The notes below the pieces were generated by a model. That model was not told the DNA's origin, made no database searches, and saw nothing but the letters and a program-made list of their open reading frames with translations. This document shows, in pieces, positions 10,741-20,874 of a DNA stretch of 64,000 nucleotides. This DNA is from Fistulifera solaris (Eukaryota; Bacillariophyta; Bacillariophyceae; Naviculales; Stauroneidaceae). The DNA is taken from the NCBI GenBank assembly GCA_030295235.1, contig AP026149.1:496001-560000 (forward strand). Direction: 5' to 3'. Made by a program: the position numbers and the translations under genes. Numbering within the stretch: position 1 is the stretch's first letter; each line of letters opens with the position of its first letter.

Positions 10741-11451
10741 ATGCCTTTGTCGTCAGATCCACACGCGGCAACTCCTTTGCAACAAGCCATAGAAATGAAC
10801 AACAGAGCGGCTAGTTTCATGGTGATGGGGCAAAACAGTCAAGGGCTGCAATGTTTTCAAGCCACAATTCGAGCAATGAAGGAAGCTTCCACCTTCCGCG
10901 CCGCTGATGATGCGTTGATTGATAAATTTCATTCCACCTTGATATCCGACGAGTCGGCTAGTTACATAATAAAACCATGCGCCAAGGCATTACTACAACA
11001 AACGCAAACTCACACATACATCTATGACCATCAGTTCCTTTTTGAAGAGTCCTCCGGTGTCTATTTCGACTATGAGACGCTATTGGCGCTTTATAGCGGC
11101 ACCATGCTTTTCAACTTTGGCCTCGCTCTCCACACCGACGGTCTAATGAACGGAAGCAATGGATTCCTGAGAAAAGCGCTTTACATTTATGAGATGGCAC
11201 TTTGCCTTCTACGGCCCAACGCTCGGTGCGAACCATTCGCCGCTGTGCTTGCTGTCATCCTTAACAATAAGGCGTGCATTTACTCTATTCTGGGCGAGTT
11301 CACAAACGCCGAACGTCAATTCTCTCATCTCGCCGACATTTTACATGGCATGTATCGGCAGCTATGTCAAGTACTTTCTCCTCCTGCTCTGGAAGAGCTG
11401 TATCTTAACACACTGGTTTGTCGGAGTCCCTGTGCGTCTCAAGCAGCCTAG
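10741..11451 (+). CDS. Diatom TPR-like protein of unknown function
   Basis: A single-exon frame of 236 residues starting at ATG 10741. It has the layout of a diatom family I know from annotations as TPR-like: an N-terminal A-x-x-x-N-N-x-A helix (IEMNNRAASFMVMGQ), a central LFNFGLALHTDGL helix, a KALYIYEMALCLL helix, then VLAVILNNKACIYSILGEF and a short tail (LVCRSPCASQAA). These helices suggest a tetratricopeptide-type scaffold for protein binding. No catalytic motif, signal peptide or membrane segment is seen. The reading frame is intact. Confidence 0.6.
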   Translation: MPLSSDPHAATPLQQAIEMNNRAASFMVMGQNSQGLQCFQATIRAMKEASTFRAADDALIDKFHSTLISDESASYIIKPCAKALLQQTQTHTYIYDHQFLFEESSGVYFDYETLLALYSGTMLFNFGLALHTDGLMNGSNGFLRKALYIYEMALCLLRPNARCEPFAAVLAVILNNKACIYSILGEFTNAERQFSHLADILHGMYRQLCQVLSPPALEELYLNTLVCRSPCASQAA

Positions 11452-11551
11452 TCTCTAGACCGGACTGTTCGAAAGACATATATTCATGATTACATTTTTA
11501 CTTGATAAAAAGTCGGAACAATGAAAATATAAAAGTTAAAAATAGAAATTG

Positions 11552-12300
11552 TTACTCTTTGCTTGGCACTTCTTCCGTTGGTGCATTTTGTAACACCGGC
11601 ATTTGAAATACGTAGCGTTCCCACAGTTTCGAATCAGAGATTAAATCTTTCATGAATTTTGCCACGAGTGAACGCGCAATTTTTGTGTCACCAAACAAGC
11701 TTCCTACGGGCTTGTCGTGCACTTGATAGTCGGATGTCGCATCTTCCACGAGATTGGTTGGGCGGACAATCACCCACTTAATACCGTCTTGTGTGGAAGG
11801 AAATTGAGTTTGCAAGTAGGCCGCTGCCTCTTCATTATCGACGTGCGGAGTGAATAAGTAACGGAAAAAGGAGAGGATAGCTCGTTCCGTAAAGGACGAA
11901 GGTCATCGTTGGGACCCACGACGCCATCGGAGCTCATCAGAATGAATTTTTTGTTTTTGGCGGCTGCTGTGAGGCGTTTGACCGTATCGGTGACGAGGCG
12001 ACGATCGGCCCGACCCCAAATACCCGAGAGGTTCAAAGTATGACCGAGACAACTCACGAGAATGTCGGCTTGGTCTACCAGTTCTTGATATTCGGCAGCT
12101 GACAAGTCATTGAAAGAGGGTGCTTCTTTGACTGTCAAAAGATCTTTTTCCACTTTGTCGGTGTCAATCAATGAGAGTAGACGCTCTTTGGAACGTACAA
12201 TAACGGAAACCGGATAACCGTCGGTAAGTAAACTTTGCACGAGGTGTTTGCCTGTAGCACCGGTGGCTCCGACAATCAAGACGGTAGGATTGGTTTTCAT
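11552..12300 (-). CDS. Atypical short-chain dehydrogenase (NAD(P)-binding, NmrA/SDR type), one apparent frameshift
   Basis: From ATG 12300 the protein opens with VLIVGATGATGKHLVQSLL, the GATGxxG nucleotide-binding loop of extended or atypical SDRs. A FILMSSDGVVG strand and the late WVIVRPTNLVED region fit NmrA-like and NAD(P)H-binding members, which use the Rossmann fold for redox or as sensors. A canonical YxxxK pair is not obvious, so a regulator role is possible. The frame breaks near 11901-11902; one extra base there gives SSFTERAILSFFRYLFTPHV and about 249 residues in all. Cytosolic location is likely since no presequence is visible. Confidence 0.7.
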
Positions 12301-12687
12301 TGCTATCAATGTTTCTTTTCTAAGTGAATCGTAGTAGGTACACCTCAACCTCTTAGGAGATGCTGCTCAATGTGATGAGTACCCTGATACTGGTAGCTTC
12401 CGAATAAAAGAATGGTATCTTATTTGCGCGGTTTTCCACGAAATCTTCTTGTTCGCGTTTGACGTTTGACGTTACACTGTAAAAAGAAGTGCAAGACACC
12501 CGCCATTCGTAACCGTAACGTGAGTCACGAGTGAAGGTTACTATTCGTGATTGAAAAGCGATGAAATGATTGAAAAAGTTGAACCTATAATTGGAAGCAG
12601 CCGCTCCTTTATGCATTGACCATTCTGAAATCATACTGTACGGTACCTGATCTGTAATGGTTTTTGTCGAAAAGTCTCCTCAACGGT
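12301..12687. promoter_or_regulatory. Intergenic region between divergent SDR and VOC genes
   Basis: 387 bp between two outward-facing start codons. It contains a 'gacgtttgacgtt' duplication near 12460 and no recognisable gene. Confidence 0.35.
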
Positions 12688-13413
12688 ATGCTTATCACGG
12701 TCAAAAAGCACGGTTTTCTCGTTATTTTATTGGTCGAGTATGCTGTGAGAAACTTTAACTCTGTCTTGAGCTTCACAAGTCTTCCTCCCGTTCCTTTCTT
12801 TGATGTGACTTTGCGTCATTACAATCCAAAGCCGTCGTCGTATCTATTGTTTGCTTCACCAGACACGCCAGCCCTGTCGATTCACCATACTGCATTGAAA
12901 ACGCGGAATATTACGACAGCTATTGAATTCTATTCTTTATTTGGTTACCAAGTGGCGTGTCGCTTCCGCGCAGGTCCGGCTCGTGCTGCATGGCTCGCAT
13001 TGACTTCTTCCCGCTTGGCACGCTTGGAATTAATTGAAGTGCCAGATTACATTTTGCGAGAAGAATTTGGCACTCGCGCGAGAGCGATAGATTTAATGCA
13101 GCGACCGGAATTCTTGGGCTACAACCATGTAGCTGTCGATGTGACAGAACAAATTTTACATGCTGGATTTATGAATTTGAACGAGTGGCTAGATCAACTG
13201 AACCGCACGAGTATAGATCGATTTCAACGATCACTACGAATTGCTGTCAAACCTCGTCAACAAATGATAGGACGGGGTGTTTATGAACTGGCTTTTCTGT
13301 ACGATGCGGATGGATGCTTGATTGAAGTACTACACAAACAGAGCGAAATCTCGCAAGAAATGCAGTCAGGATGGGATCCGTGGGACGGAGAAGGATTTGT
13401 GGGCCGACGATAA
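12688..13413 (+). CDS. Glyoxalase/VOC-superfamily protein
   Basis: The first ATG in the frame is at 12688, giving about 241 residues. The leader contains a hydrophobic stretch (GFLVILLVEYAV) and may be a targeting sequence. The core starts with LSIHHTALKTRNITTAIEFY, the classic first betaalphabeta unit of vicinal-oxygen-chelate proteins, and includes LELIEV, GYNHVAVDV and YELAFLYDADGCLIEVLH, the C-terminal unit with a metal-type Glu. This fold covers glyoxalase I, ring-cleaving dioxygenases and others; the substrate cannot be named. The frame is intact. Confidence 0.65.
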   Translation: MLITVKKHGFLVILLVEYAVRNFNSVLSFTSLPPVPFFDVTLRHYNPKPSSYLLFASPDTPALSIHHTALKTRNITTAIEFYSLFGYQVACRFRAGPARAAWLALTSSRLARLELIEVPDYILREEFGTRARAIDLMQRPEFLGYNHVAVDVTEQILHAGFMNLNEWLDQLNRTSIDRFQRSLRIAVKPRQQMIGRGVYELAFLYDADGCLIEVLHKQSEISQEMQSGWDPWDGEGFVGRR

Positions 13414-13496
13414 CAGTGATTAAATGATTTAGATGCAAACGGTTGGTAAACCCATTTAGTTTCTCTTTTTTATTCGGTCATAGGAATAATCATTTA

Positions 13497-14096
13497 TTAG
13501 TAGCCAGGAGGCATACCACGTCCCATACCCGGGGGAGCGTATCCTCCGGCCCCCGGCGGTGGTGGCGGTGGAAGATTTCCTCCGCCGATGCCGTGCACGG
13601 GGGCAGCACCCAATCCAGGAGGAGCCATGCCCGGCATCATACCTCTTCCAGCACCTCGTGCCATGCCCGGTCCTCCAGGTGTCAATTTTCCGGTGATGGA
13701 TGGCGGAGGAGGTCCTTCTACTGCCAAACTGGTAACATTCTCTCCACGTATCAAAACGAGACCCAGACTTCGTTTCTCCGTTCGTTCTTCCAGCAATGCC
13801 GCACTCCCGCCTTGACTTTTCTTTAGCATGCGAAATTCTTCAGCTTCACTGAGAACTAAATTGAGATGTTTGTCAAATGCCAGGAATGTTCCTATAATAT
13901 ATCGTCCATCATGAAGAGTCACCCTCAGTCGGTGTTCGACGTATCGAAGCAACTTACTTCCCTTTCCCGTTGGCTGTCAGAAAACGAAGAAGCATGTGTT
14001 AGAAACCAGGTTACAGCTGCATTATAAACTCATTTATTAGTATTGAGAATCGAGAATCGAAATATAATAGCAACAACTCCAAATCATGCTTACCAT
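13497..14096 (-). CDS. SNRPB: Spliceosomal Sm protein B (SmB/SmN)
   Basis: The start codon is isolated: exon 1 codes only for ATG (14096-14094), and an intron (14093-13974, GTAAGC...CTGACAG, 120 bp) separates it from the rest. After splicing the protein begins MPTGKGSKLLRYVEHRLRV, the canonical SmB N-terminus, and has 159 residues. Sm1 (TLHDGRYIIGTFLAFDKHLNLVL) and Sm2 (VLIRGENVTSLAV) motifs are followed by a Gly/Pro/Met-rich tail with PGMARGAGRG and a run of six prolines, as in animal and plant SmB, where such tails bind WW/GYF-domain proteins and are arginine-methylated. Role: core ring of U1, U2, U4/U6 and U5 snRNPs. Without the intron the gene would look broken upstream of LLRYVEH. Confidence 0.92.
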
Positions 14097-14390
14097 GGTC
14101 AAATAATTATGGAAACAGCATCAATAATCTCGCAAACAATCAGCGGCGGTTATTGCGGTGCAACAGATACTTGTACTGTCCGCCGCACGTTTATTTGGAA
14201 CGTACCAAGTACATACAGTATTCAAGACGCAATACAACGGTCGCGCGATAAGAAAAGGATGCGAGATGCGAGATCTTTTCTTTGGCGTCATCATCATTAT
14301 GAATGCTGCAACATTAACCATCGAACATCGAATAAATTTATCGTTCGCTCGCCACATAAGATAGCTTCCATAGGCAATACAGATTGGGCG

Positions 14391-15595
14391 ATGAATCGAG
14401 AGCAAGTTACCGTTACCGTTTTCACAGTGTTAGTGGCTACGTTAGCCACAACGAATATCACGAGACTGCGTCGTATTCTTTCGACAATTGTGTCTCGCTT
14501 TCGTTTGCATTTTATCGTTTCTACAAAGCCTCAGGAAAGCGATTCGAAGCGTCAAGTTTCGCAGCTCCATATTTACCCAAGTACGTATCGTGCCGCTCCG
14601 TTGCGCGGCAATAAACTACGACGTGTCACTGATTTGACAAAATGTTCCTCTCATATAAATTGCCACAGTCAAGTCACTGCGCGCCGTAGATCAACAAACC
14701 GTACAGATTGAGAAACGCGGTTTGGTGGGAGATCGGGGATATATGTTGGTAGTACCAGCACCATTGCCGGCATGGGGATCGTTTGGACCCCAGGATCCGA
14801 CACATCGCTTCCTGACGCAACGACAATGTCCCAGTCTCGCGACGATAGTAGTTGTTACTGTAGAGAACGATCAATTCACTTTGACGAGTCATTTACTACC
14901 GAATGTGACAGCTAACTTTTCGACGCAACCAAATCCCGATAGCCCCAAGTATCGCGCCACTCTTTGGGGGGGATTGTGTGCAAGTTCAGGACATGGGTGA
15001 CACCGCTGCCCAATTTCTGCAATCGATTGTCGACCAAGATCCCGAAATGCCCGATGATCTCAAAGCACTAAAAGTACGATTAGTAATCCAATGTCCCGAA
15101 GACGTCCGCGTCGCCAATGAGCAATATGTTCCCCCTGCCACACGAGGTTGGTTCGGTCAAGGACCTGTCGTCGCTTTGAGTGATGGATTTCCTATTTTGA
15201 TCGCCAATGACAAATCATTGGAAGAACTCAACCGGAAATTGCAAGCCAAAGGTAAAGCGTCACTTTCTATGAGAAACTTTCGACCCAATATTGTCGTGGC
15301 AGGATTGGAGCCATTCGAAGAAGATCGATGGAAAGTGATTCGGATTGGGAATGCCATTTTGCATGTCGTTAAAGGATGTCCCCGATGCAAACAATCGTGC
15401 ACTGATCAAACTTCGGGCAAAGTTAGTGCAGAACCACTGGAGACAATGGCTGAGTTTCGTGCACTCGAAGCAGGTTCGAAGAATGTGTATTTCGCACAAA
15501 ATGTCGTCCCGTCTCCTGCCTCTGTGGGTTCGTTGATTTCAGTCGGTGATTCAGTGGAAGTATTGGAATGGGGAGAACCGGTGTGGGGAGACTAA
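14391..15595 (+). CDS. MOSC-domain protein, mARC-like molybdenum enzyme, one apparent frameshift
   Basis: Exon 1 (14391-14580) codes an N-terminal hydrophobic anchor (VTVTVFTVLVATLATTNI) and SQLHIYP. An 88-bp intron (14581-14668) then joins it to IKSLRAVDQQTVQIEKRGL, restoring the YP(V/I)KS motif that opens the mARC beta-barrel domain. GLVGDRGYMLV follows. The MOSC domain has RNFRPNIVV, DRWKVIRIG and GCPRCKQSCTD, where the Cys in PRC is the molybdenum ligand of mARC proteins. The family reduces N-hydroxylated compounds at the mitochondrial outer membrane. The frame breaks in a run of seven G (14966-14972); six give LWGDCVQVQDMGDTAAQF and about 371 residues. Confidence 0.8.
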
Positions 15596-15914
15596 TCCTC
15601 TATGGATGGTGTTATTGTATCAAGGTGTATGTTGGTTTTAAGGCTCTAGGTTGTACGACATAGCTATAAAATCAAAGCATCTTGGAATCATTGCTTCATG
15701 AACCTGCACAAACACCGAAGCCAATGGATAGGCTGCCAGGCGAAAACAACCGTGATTGGTGTGTGAGAAATGCTGGGCAGGTACGAGTCACCTCGTAACA
15801 GATCAACATTTTCCTTGTTAGTGACTATTTCGGTTGAGGAAAAGTAAAAAAATTGCACAGAGATTATGCCTGTTCCAGCACTGCTCTTCGTTTGTTCGTC
15901 TATTCAAAAGTATA
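15596..15914. other. Intergenic region between converging genes
   Basis: 319 bp holding the 3' ends of the MOSC and DUF1415 genes. No gene or repeat is seen. Confidence 0.4.
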
Positions 15915-16790
15915 TCAACGGTCAGCATCATTTGAGTCAAAATTGCTTGTTCCATCAGTGACGTTCCGAGCCCGCAACCGCCGCAGAATATCGCCTTTCT
16001 TCTGCGTCAATTTTGTGTCAGTGTTGCTGGTCATGATTTGCTCCAAGGCTGTTGTTCCCAACTCCTTCTCGATCATTTCCAATAGCTCAACATTTCGTTT
16101 CCACACCAATCCAGCATCACCCCCGATTTTGTCGACGGCCCGTGTAACTTCATCTTCCCGTAAAATGTGAAAAATGGGATACGGACTGCGATTCGTCCAA
16201 TTGTCGGAATTATCCGTGCCGGAGCCTTCAAATTGGAAGAAGGGATGGAACGGTGCGACTTGGACCTGTCCTTTTAAAGCTGGATCGTTTTCTATGATTT
16301 GTTGTACAAGATCCAGTACGTCAAGATACGCGTTAAAATTGTCGGGATGCAATTCGGGGCACACCATGAGGGCGGTTCCGGATGCGCGAATTCGATAATG
16401 GAGCTCCTTCCAAATCTGTTCGACAATCCATTCGACGTCTGTTCCACGAAGAATATGGATATGTATTTGTTTCTTTCTCATGGGCTTATCAGCAAACGGA
16501 CACAAATTCATTCCAATCACTACATCCTTCAGCCATTGGGTTGTTTTCTCTCGTACTATGGCGTCGTCTTCTCCTATGTCTTTCTCTGGGGCTGCCTTTT
16601 TCGAAAACGAGTGTACGCTTCTTTGTTGATTCCTTTGAAAGGTACTTCGCCTCAGAGGGTTTGTATCCATCCGCCAGCCTGCAAGTCGTTGTCTCGCAGT
16701 GCTTCGAACGACAAACGATGATGATTCTTCGACCATAGTCATAGCCGCCATCGCCCATAGTAATTGAGGGTTCCGAAACAGTCCTTTCAT
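15915..16790 (-). CDS. DUF1415 family protein, probably organelle-targeted
   Basis: An intact 291-residue frame from ATG 16790. The first 70 residues are basic and hydroxylated with VRSTARQRLAGWRM, a likely mitochondrial or plastid presequence. The core carries the DUF1415 signatures VIGMNLCPFA, ALMVCPELHPDNFNAYLDVLD, QVAPFHPFFQFEG, NRSPYPIFHILREDEV and RAVD. The family is widespread in bacteria and found in algae and plants; its biochemical role is not known to me. Conserved Cys, His and Asn residues hint at an enzyme. Divergent from NHP2, with a minisatellite between the two starts. Confidence 0.85.
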   Translation of the reverse strand: MKGLFRNPQLLWAMAAMTMVEESSSFVVRSTARQRLAGWRMDTNPLRRSTFQRNQQRSVHSFSKKAAPEKDIGEDDAIVREKTTQWLKDVVIGMNLCPFADKPMRKKQIHIHILRGTDVEWIVEQIWKELHYRIRASGTALMVCPELHPDNFNAYLDVLDLVQQIIENDPALKGQVQVAPFHPFFQFEGSGTDNSDNWTNRSPYPIFHILREDEVTRAVDKIGGDAGLVWKRNVELLEMIEKELGTTALEQIMTSNTDTKLTQKKGDILRRLRARNVTDGTSNFDSNDADR

Positions 16791-16906
16791 ATGGCTGTCT
16801 AAAGAGAACTGCTTGCTTAATGATTATTCTATCAATCGCTGTTGTTATTGTTGTCATCGCGTATCGATGCCGCACGACGGCATTTCATAACAGGCGCCGA
16901 CGTGTT

Positions 16907-17052
16907 TTCACGTTCCCAGAAAATGTGGGCAAGTGGTTTTTCACGTACCCAGAAAATGTGGGGATGTGGTTCTTTCACGGTCCCAGAAAATGTGGGCATG
17001 TTTTTTTTTAAGTCTCTCACGTCCTTTGAAAATCTGGGGAACAGTGACTTCT
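16907..17052. repeat. Minisatellite of about 33-34 bp units in a divergent promoter
   Basis: Three clear units of TTTCACG-n3-CCAGAAAATGTGGG-n(8-9) at 16907-17010 are followed by a degenerate copy to about 17052. The same family occurs at 47105-47295. It lies between the starts of the DUF1415 and NHP2 genes. Confidence 0.85.
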
Positions 17053-17282
17053 ACAGAAAATTTGGGGACGCGTGGTGTGTGGTTTTTAACTTTTCATCCG
17101 ATTGTCTGTCCGTCACCAACAGGCAAGACATGCACCACCGAAAAAATCCCCGACATCGCTAACGCGTACACACCATCACGCCACAAAGATCCGAGACAGC
17201 GATCCCAAGTGTCAAATAACAATTCGAGTTTATATTTTAAGTCCCATACTGTGTCATTATTTAACATCAAACACATTCAAAT

Positions 17283-17744
17283 ATGGCAGCCGACGGAGAC
17301 GAAGAGGAAACCAAGACTGTCGGCAAGACCTACGAAGAACGCCTAGAAGCCGTCAACGTAATCAGTCAGCCGCTAGCGTCGAAAAAGAGCACCAAGAAAG
17401 CACACAAGCTCGTTAAGAAAGCCGCAGCTAGCAAACATGTACGAAGAGGCGTTAAAGAGGTTGTGAAAGGCTTGCGAAAAGGCGAAACTGGATTAGCGAT
17501 TTTGGCGGGTGATATTTATCCCATCGATGTCATCTCGCATCTTCCTATTCTGCTCGAAGAAAAGAATATTCCTTACATCTTTGTTCCTTCGAAACACGAC
17601 CTCGGTGCTGCGGCTTCTACCAAGAGACCCACGAGTTGTGTTCTCATTCGTACGCCCAAGAAATCCTTTGATGGACAAGATTTGTTCGATGCGCTCACGA
17701 AAGAAGCTAAAGAATTCGATCCGACCACTATAGTTCGCCGGTAG
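17283..17744 (+). CDS. NHP2: H/ACA snoRNP protein NHP2 (L7Ae family)
   Basis: A 153-residue intact frame that aligns along its full length with NHP2: YEERLEAVNVISQPLASKK, then VRRGVKEVVKGLRKGETGL, LAGDIYPIDVISHLPILLEE, NIPYIFVPSKHDLGAAASTK and RPTSCVLI. The RGVKEVxK stretch is the kink-turn RNA-binding loop of L7Ae/NHP2L1/NHP2 proteins, and the extended N-terminal YEER region separates NHP2 from SNU13. Role: binds H/ACA guide RNAs with dyskerin, NOP10 and GAR1 for pseudouridylation of rRNA and snRNA in the nucleolus. Single exon, ATG at 17283. Confidence 0.95.
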   Translation: MAADGDEEETKTVGKTYEERLEAVNVISQPLASKKSTKKAHKLVKKAAASKHVRRGVKEVVKGLRKGETGLAILAGDIYPIDVISHLPILLEEKNIPYIFVPSKHDLGAAASTKRPTSCVLIRTPKKSFDGQDLFDALTKEAKEFDPTTIVRR

Positions 17745-17836
17745 AACAAATAATGCAACCATAACTCCATTAACGAATGACGTACTATAATTCAATAAAT
17801 CTAAATATTAGCGAAAATACACTGCTACTCGTTTGG

Positions 17837-18470
17837 TCATGACGAGGATAAATCTCCCGATGTCGCACTTGTGTGATCACCGGCAATTTCTCCCAAGACT
17901 TGTCGCAACTGTTTTCCCATGGCATTTGGAACTGCCTTGGCACATGCCGGTGACAACTGACCGCCCATCTCGTGATAGATTTCTTGTCCTAGAATGTTGT
18001 AGGTTGCCATCATTTCGTCATTACGAAAGCCACTAAAAAGAAGCACTGGAACTCCTCGTGTGGTCGTCCCTTTGCTGACGAACTACCCGCTATTGTCGTA
18101 TCCATCATGTAGTTCAAACTTTTTCCAATGTCATATCTAAAACGGCATCGTCTTGTTCAGTCAGTCGATAAATACGACATTTCTTTCGGTGCGCTTGTGG
18201 TGCTCCATCCGAGATCATGTCATTGATTTCGTCGTCGTCAATGTTGGGCGGTACCTGGTAAAGGACTAACAGAGGCCCCGGACCGTATTCTGTTTCACTG
18301 GAATCCAAACGAATGAAATCAGCTTCTCGTTGAGTCCAGAAATCGGAAAGAGAATCCAGAATTCCCATGGACAACGAGGAGATAATGTTATGAGGATGAC
18401 AAACGGGGGTGGAAAATGCCCAACCAAGTGATGGAGCCAAGATCAGAGATAGAAAGTAAGAGAACTGCAT
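17837..18470 (-). CDS. Conserved plastid-targeted protein of unknown function, two apparent frameshifts
   Basis: From ATG 18470 the leader MQFSYFLSLILAPSLGWA-FST is a signal peptide ending in an Ala-Phe site, so plastid import is likely. After joining frames at 18120-18124 (TTTTT, one short) and 18068-18070 (CCC, one short) the product is about 211 residues. Recognisable segments are PLLVLYQVPPNIDDDEINDM, KCRIYRLTEQDDAVLDM and VPVLLFSGFRNDEMMATYNI; none points to a known domain. The placement of the second indel is less certain than the first. Confidence 0.55.
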
Positions 18471-18744
18471 TTCTTTGGCTTTGTAGAATATTATATCGTT
18501 GATGGAATGGAATTCGGCGTGTGGGAGGTGTCAATGGACAATTATAGCAAGAAAAAGTCCGCGCCTCATTTTTTCCGCGACTCAATTTTGAGGCGCGCCG
18601 ACGTTCGCGCGGTTTAGGGGAGAAGATGAGCGATCGCGATGCGTTTTTTTCTTGCTCCGCGACGCAGTTTCTCGTGCGTCGCAATTACCTAAATCTATTC
18701 TCGTTTCGCATGAAAACGTAACAAATGTCGGTCACCGAGCAACA

Positions 18745-19543
18745 ATGAGTTCATCGTGCGTTCAGGAACGTTTCTCGGCCGATGGATATGTATGGGAGAA
18801 ACAAGTTGTGCCAGCTTGCGTCATTGAATCATGGAAGGACTTTACGACCGTCGTGGTCGAACAAATATTTGCCGCACTGCACAAGAGACGTGACGTCTTG
18901 GAAAGCGACAAAACAGATATCATGAAAGTTGGAATTAAACACGGATTTCGAGAAATTGTGATGCGAAGTCCGGGAAGATACGAAATTACTCTCAAAGAGT
19001 CGTCGAAATTTTTGCAAATCAGCAACATGCCTTCCCTACAGGAACTGCAGTCGTTTCTTCCCTTTGTTCCTGCTTTTTTTAAATGCAACGTCCTGGGATG
19101 ATGTACAAATTTGTCATGTTTCCTTAGTTTTGGCCCTGCCCGGATCGAAGGAACAGAGTTGGCATGCCGACGGCGGACATGTCGACTTACAGCATCATCA
19201 GCCCTGTCACTGTCTGAACATTTTTATTCCTTTACTGGATCTGACATCTGACTTGGGTCCTACCGAATTGAGACCGGGTACGCATCTTCACACACGGAAT
19301 TTGGTGCCACTGATGTTGGCTGCCAAGGCGCGGAAAACGTTGCAAGCACCAACAACGCCCTTGCTGCAATGCGGTGATGTACTCGTGTTTGATTATCGCA
19401 TTTTGCATCGGGGTCTAGCGAATGTTTCACAGCAGAATCGACCCATTTTGGTTTTGACGGTGGCGCAAGCTTGGTTCAAAGATGTACTTAACTTTCCAGC
19501 GCGAAGCTTAAAGGATCATAATAGGAGTGAATCAAAAGAGTAA
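18745..19543 (+). CDS. Phytanoyl-CoA dioxygenase-like Fe(II)/2-oxoglutarate oxygenase, one apparent frameshift
   Basis: ATG 18745 begins an ERFSADGYVWEKQVVP segment typical of the PhyH family. The double-stranded beta-helix has the H-x-D pair in QSWHADGGHVDL, the substrate-side LNIFIPLLDLTSDLGPTE and GTHLH strands, the distal His in DYRILHRGLANVS and the 2-oxoglutarate-binding Arg in QNRPILVLTV. So the iron site is complete. Substrate unknown. The frame changes inside seven T followed by AAA (19074-19080); six T give AFLNATSWDDVQICHVSL and about 265 residues. No targeting peptide is visible. Confidence 0.8.
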
Positions 19544-20106
19544 AAGGCTCGCTTTATTTGCTTGCGGTGAATGTAACCATGAATGTAACTAGTAGACACG
19601 TAATGCCAACCTCGACAACTTACGCTGCCATACATTCCAAAGAAAAGCAACAAACGTCAAATGTTTCTAGTTATGTGAGCACATATTTGTCCGAGTTGTA
19701 CTAGTGAGTACATCACTCTAAAAAACGTTCCTTTACATATCACGGGCGTAGACCTACGAAAAGTCGCTTCGATGCGGTCCCCGCCCACATCGGAAAAACG
19801 TGTTCGATTTTTTTTAAGTTTTGAACCGTGTCCGAGAGCGATTGACCTTTGCAGCTGGAAGGAAAGGTCTACTTTCATTCTGATAGTGCCCTTGTTCGTC
19901 ACCATCTGGACTGGCACTTTGCAGTTATTCGGGGATGGGATTGGATAAAAGTGATGGATCGAAGAAAAGTCCATCACATCACATCACATCACATCACATC
20001 TAACATAACTTGCTTTGTAAACGAGGAGTCTGTTTCCTGCAACTATTACTTAAGAAAACAGAAAACTTCCTTCTTATTCTTCAGTAACTGCTCCTGCATT
20101 TTTAAC
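19544..20106. other. Intergenic region with a pentanucleotide microsatellite
   Basis: 563 bp downstream of the PhyH gene and upstream of a plastid protein gene. It contains a pure (catca)n array at 19972-20000 and otherwise only unconvincing short frames. Confidence 0.5.
19972..20000. repeat. Pentanucleotide microsatellite (catca)n
   Basis: Nearly six perfect units about 110 bp before the start codon of the next gene, probably within its promoter or 5' UTR. Confidence 0.95.
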
Positions 20107-20663
20107 ATGAAGTTTGTCATCGGGCTTTTTCTTGTCTGGGCGGGTTGTTCGGCTTTTCAACAACCATTGCCTTCTCAGCGCCAATCTACAAGACTCTTTC
20201 TTGAAGGTACGCCGCATTACTCACAGTCGCTGGATCTAAGCGTGTTAGCAAGTGCAATCTTACATTGCGTCTTTCACTAGACTGGGTCGCCGACTTGATC
20301 GATAAGGAGTTGTACCGTGAGAAACATCGAAAGGAGTTCGAGAACGAATGGATGGAAAAGAACCGTGCGGCCATTTTTAGTCAGCTCAACGATGAAACCA
20401 GTTTTCTTCAGGATGATTTCAAGGAAAACTTCCGGGAGTTTCAGAAAGACAAGCGATTGGCGGAAAGGTCGCCCGAAAACTACTGTGCGGATCGTTGTTT
20501 AGCTACGGGAAATTGTGATGTTTACGAAGACATGTTTCAAATGACACCCTCGCAAGTCATCGAATTCTGCACGAATTGCGTCTTGGCAACGGACGATGAA
20601 GATCCCGTAGAATGTGATATTCCAGAGGCCTTTTATGATTCTGCTCAGAAGTTGTCGCCGTGA
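20107..20663 (+). CDS. Small plastid-targeted protein with a conserved Cys pattern
   Basis: Exon 1 (20107-20206) codes a signal peptide MKFVIGLFLVWAGCSA-FQQP with the diatom Ala-Phe plastid motif. A 74-bp intron (20207-20280, GTACGC...CACTAG) leads to exon 2, giving LFLEDWVADLIDKELYREKH and a 160-residue product. The mature part is highly charged and helical, then has ENYCADRCLATGNCDVYED and EFCTNCVLA, five to six cysteines that could form disulfides or bind metal. I do not recognise the family. Intact. Confidence 0.65.
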
Positions 20664-20874
20664 ACGCAATCGGTGCGGAAATTCGAGATCAGATTTCCAT
20701 AAGCCTATCCCTTCGTAACGAAGTTGCAGGCACTCTACGTCATAGCATATTCTGTCACGTGCTCAATTGATTGGATGTAGATTTATATATAGTTTCCTAC
20801 TAGATGTTATATTGAAGTTGGCGTTGTGGTAGAAGTGTTCATAAAGCACACAGATTGCGAATCGACGCGACTTG

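Noticed and set aside
13953-13980. Apparent in-frame stop just upstream of the SmB Sm1 motif, read as a frameshift
   Set aside because: A proper intron with GTAAGC and CTGACAG ends explains it and restores the SmB N-terminus exactly.
16832-17346. Overlapping frames on both strands across the first minisatellite
   Set aside because: Same reason; they overlap the NHP2 5' region and have no family resemblance.
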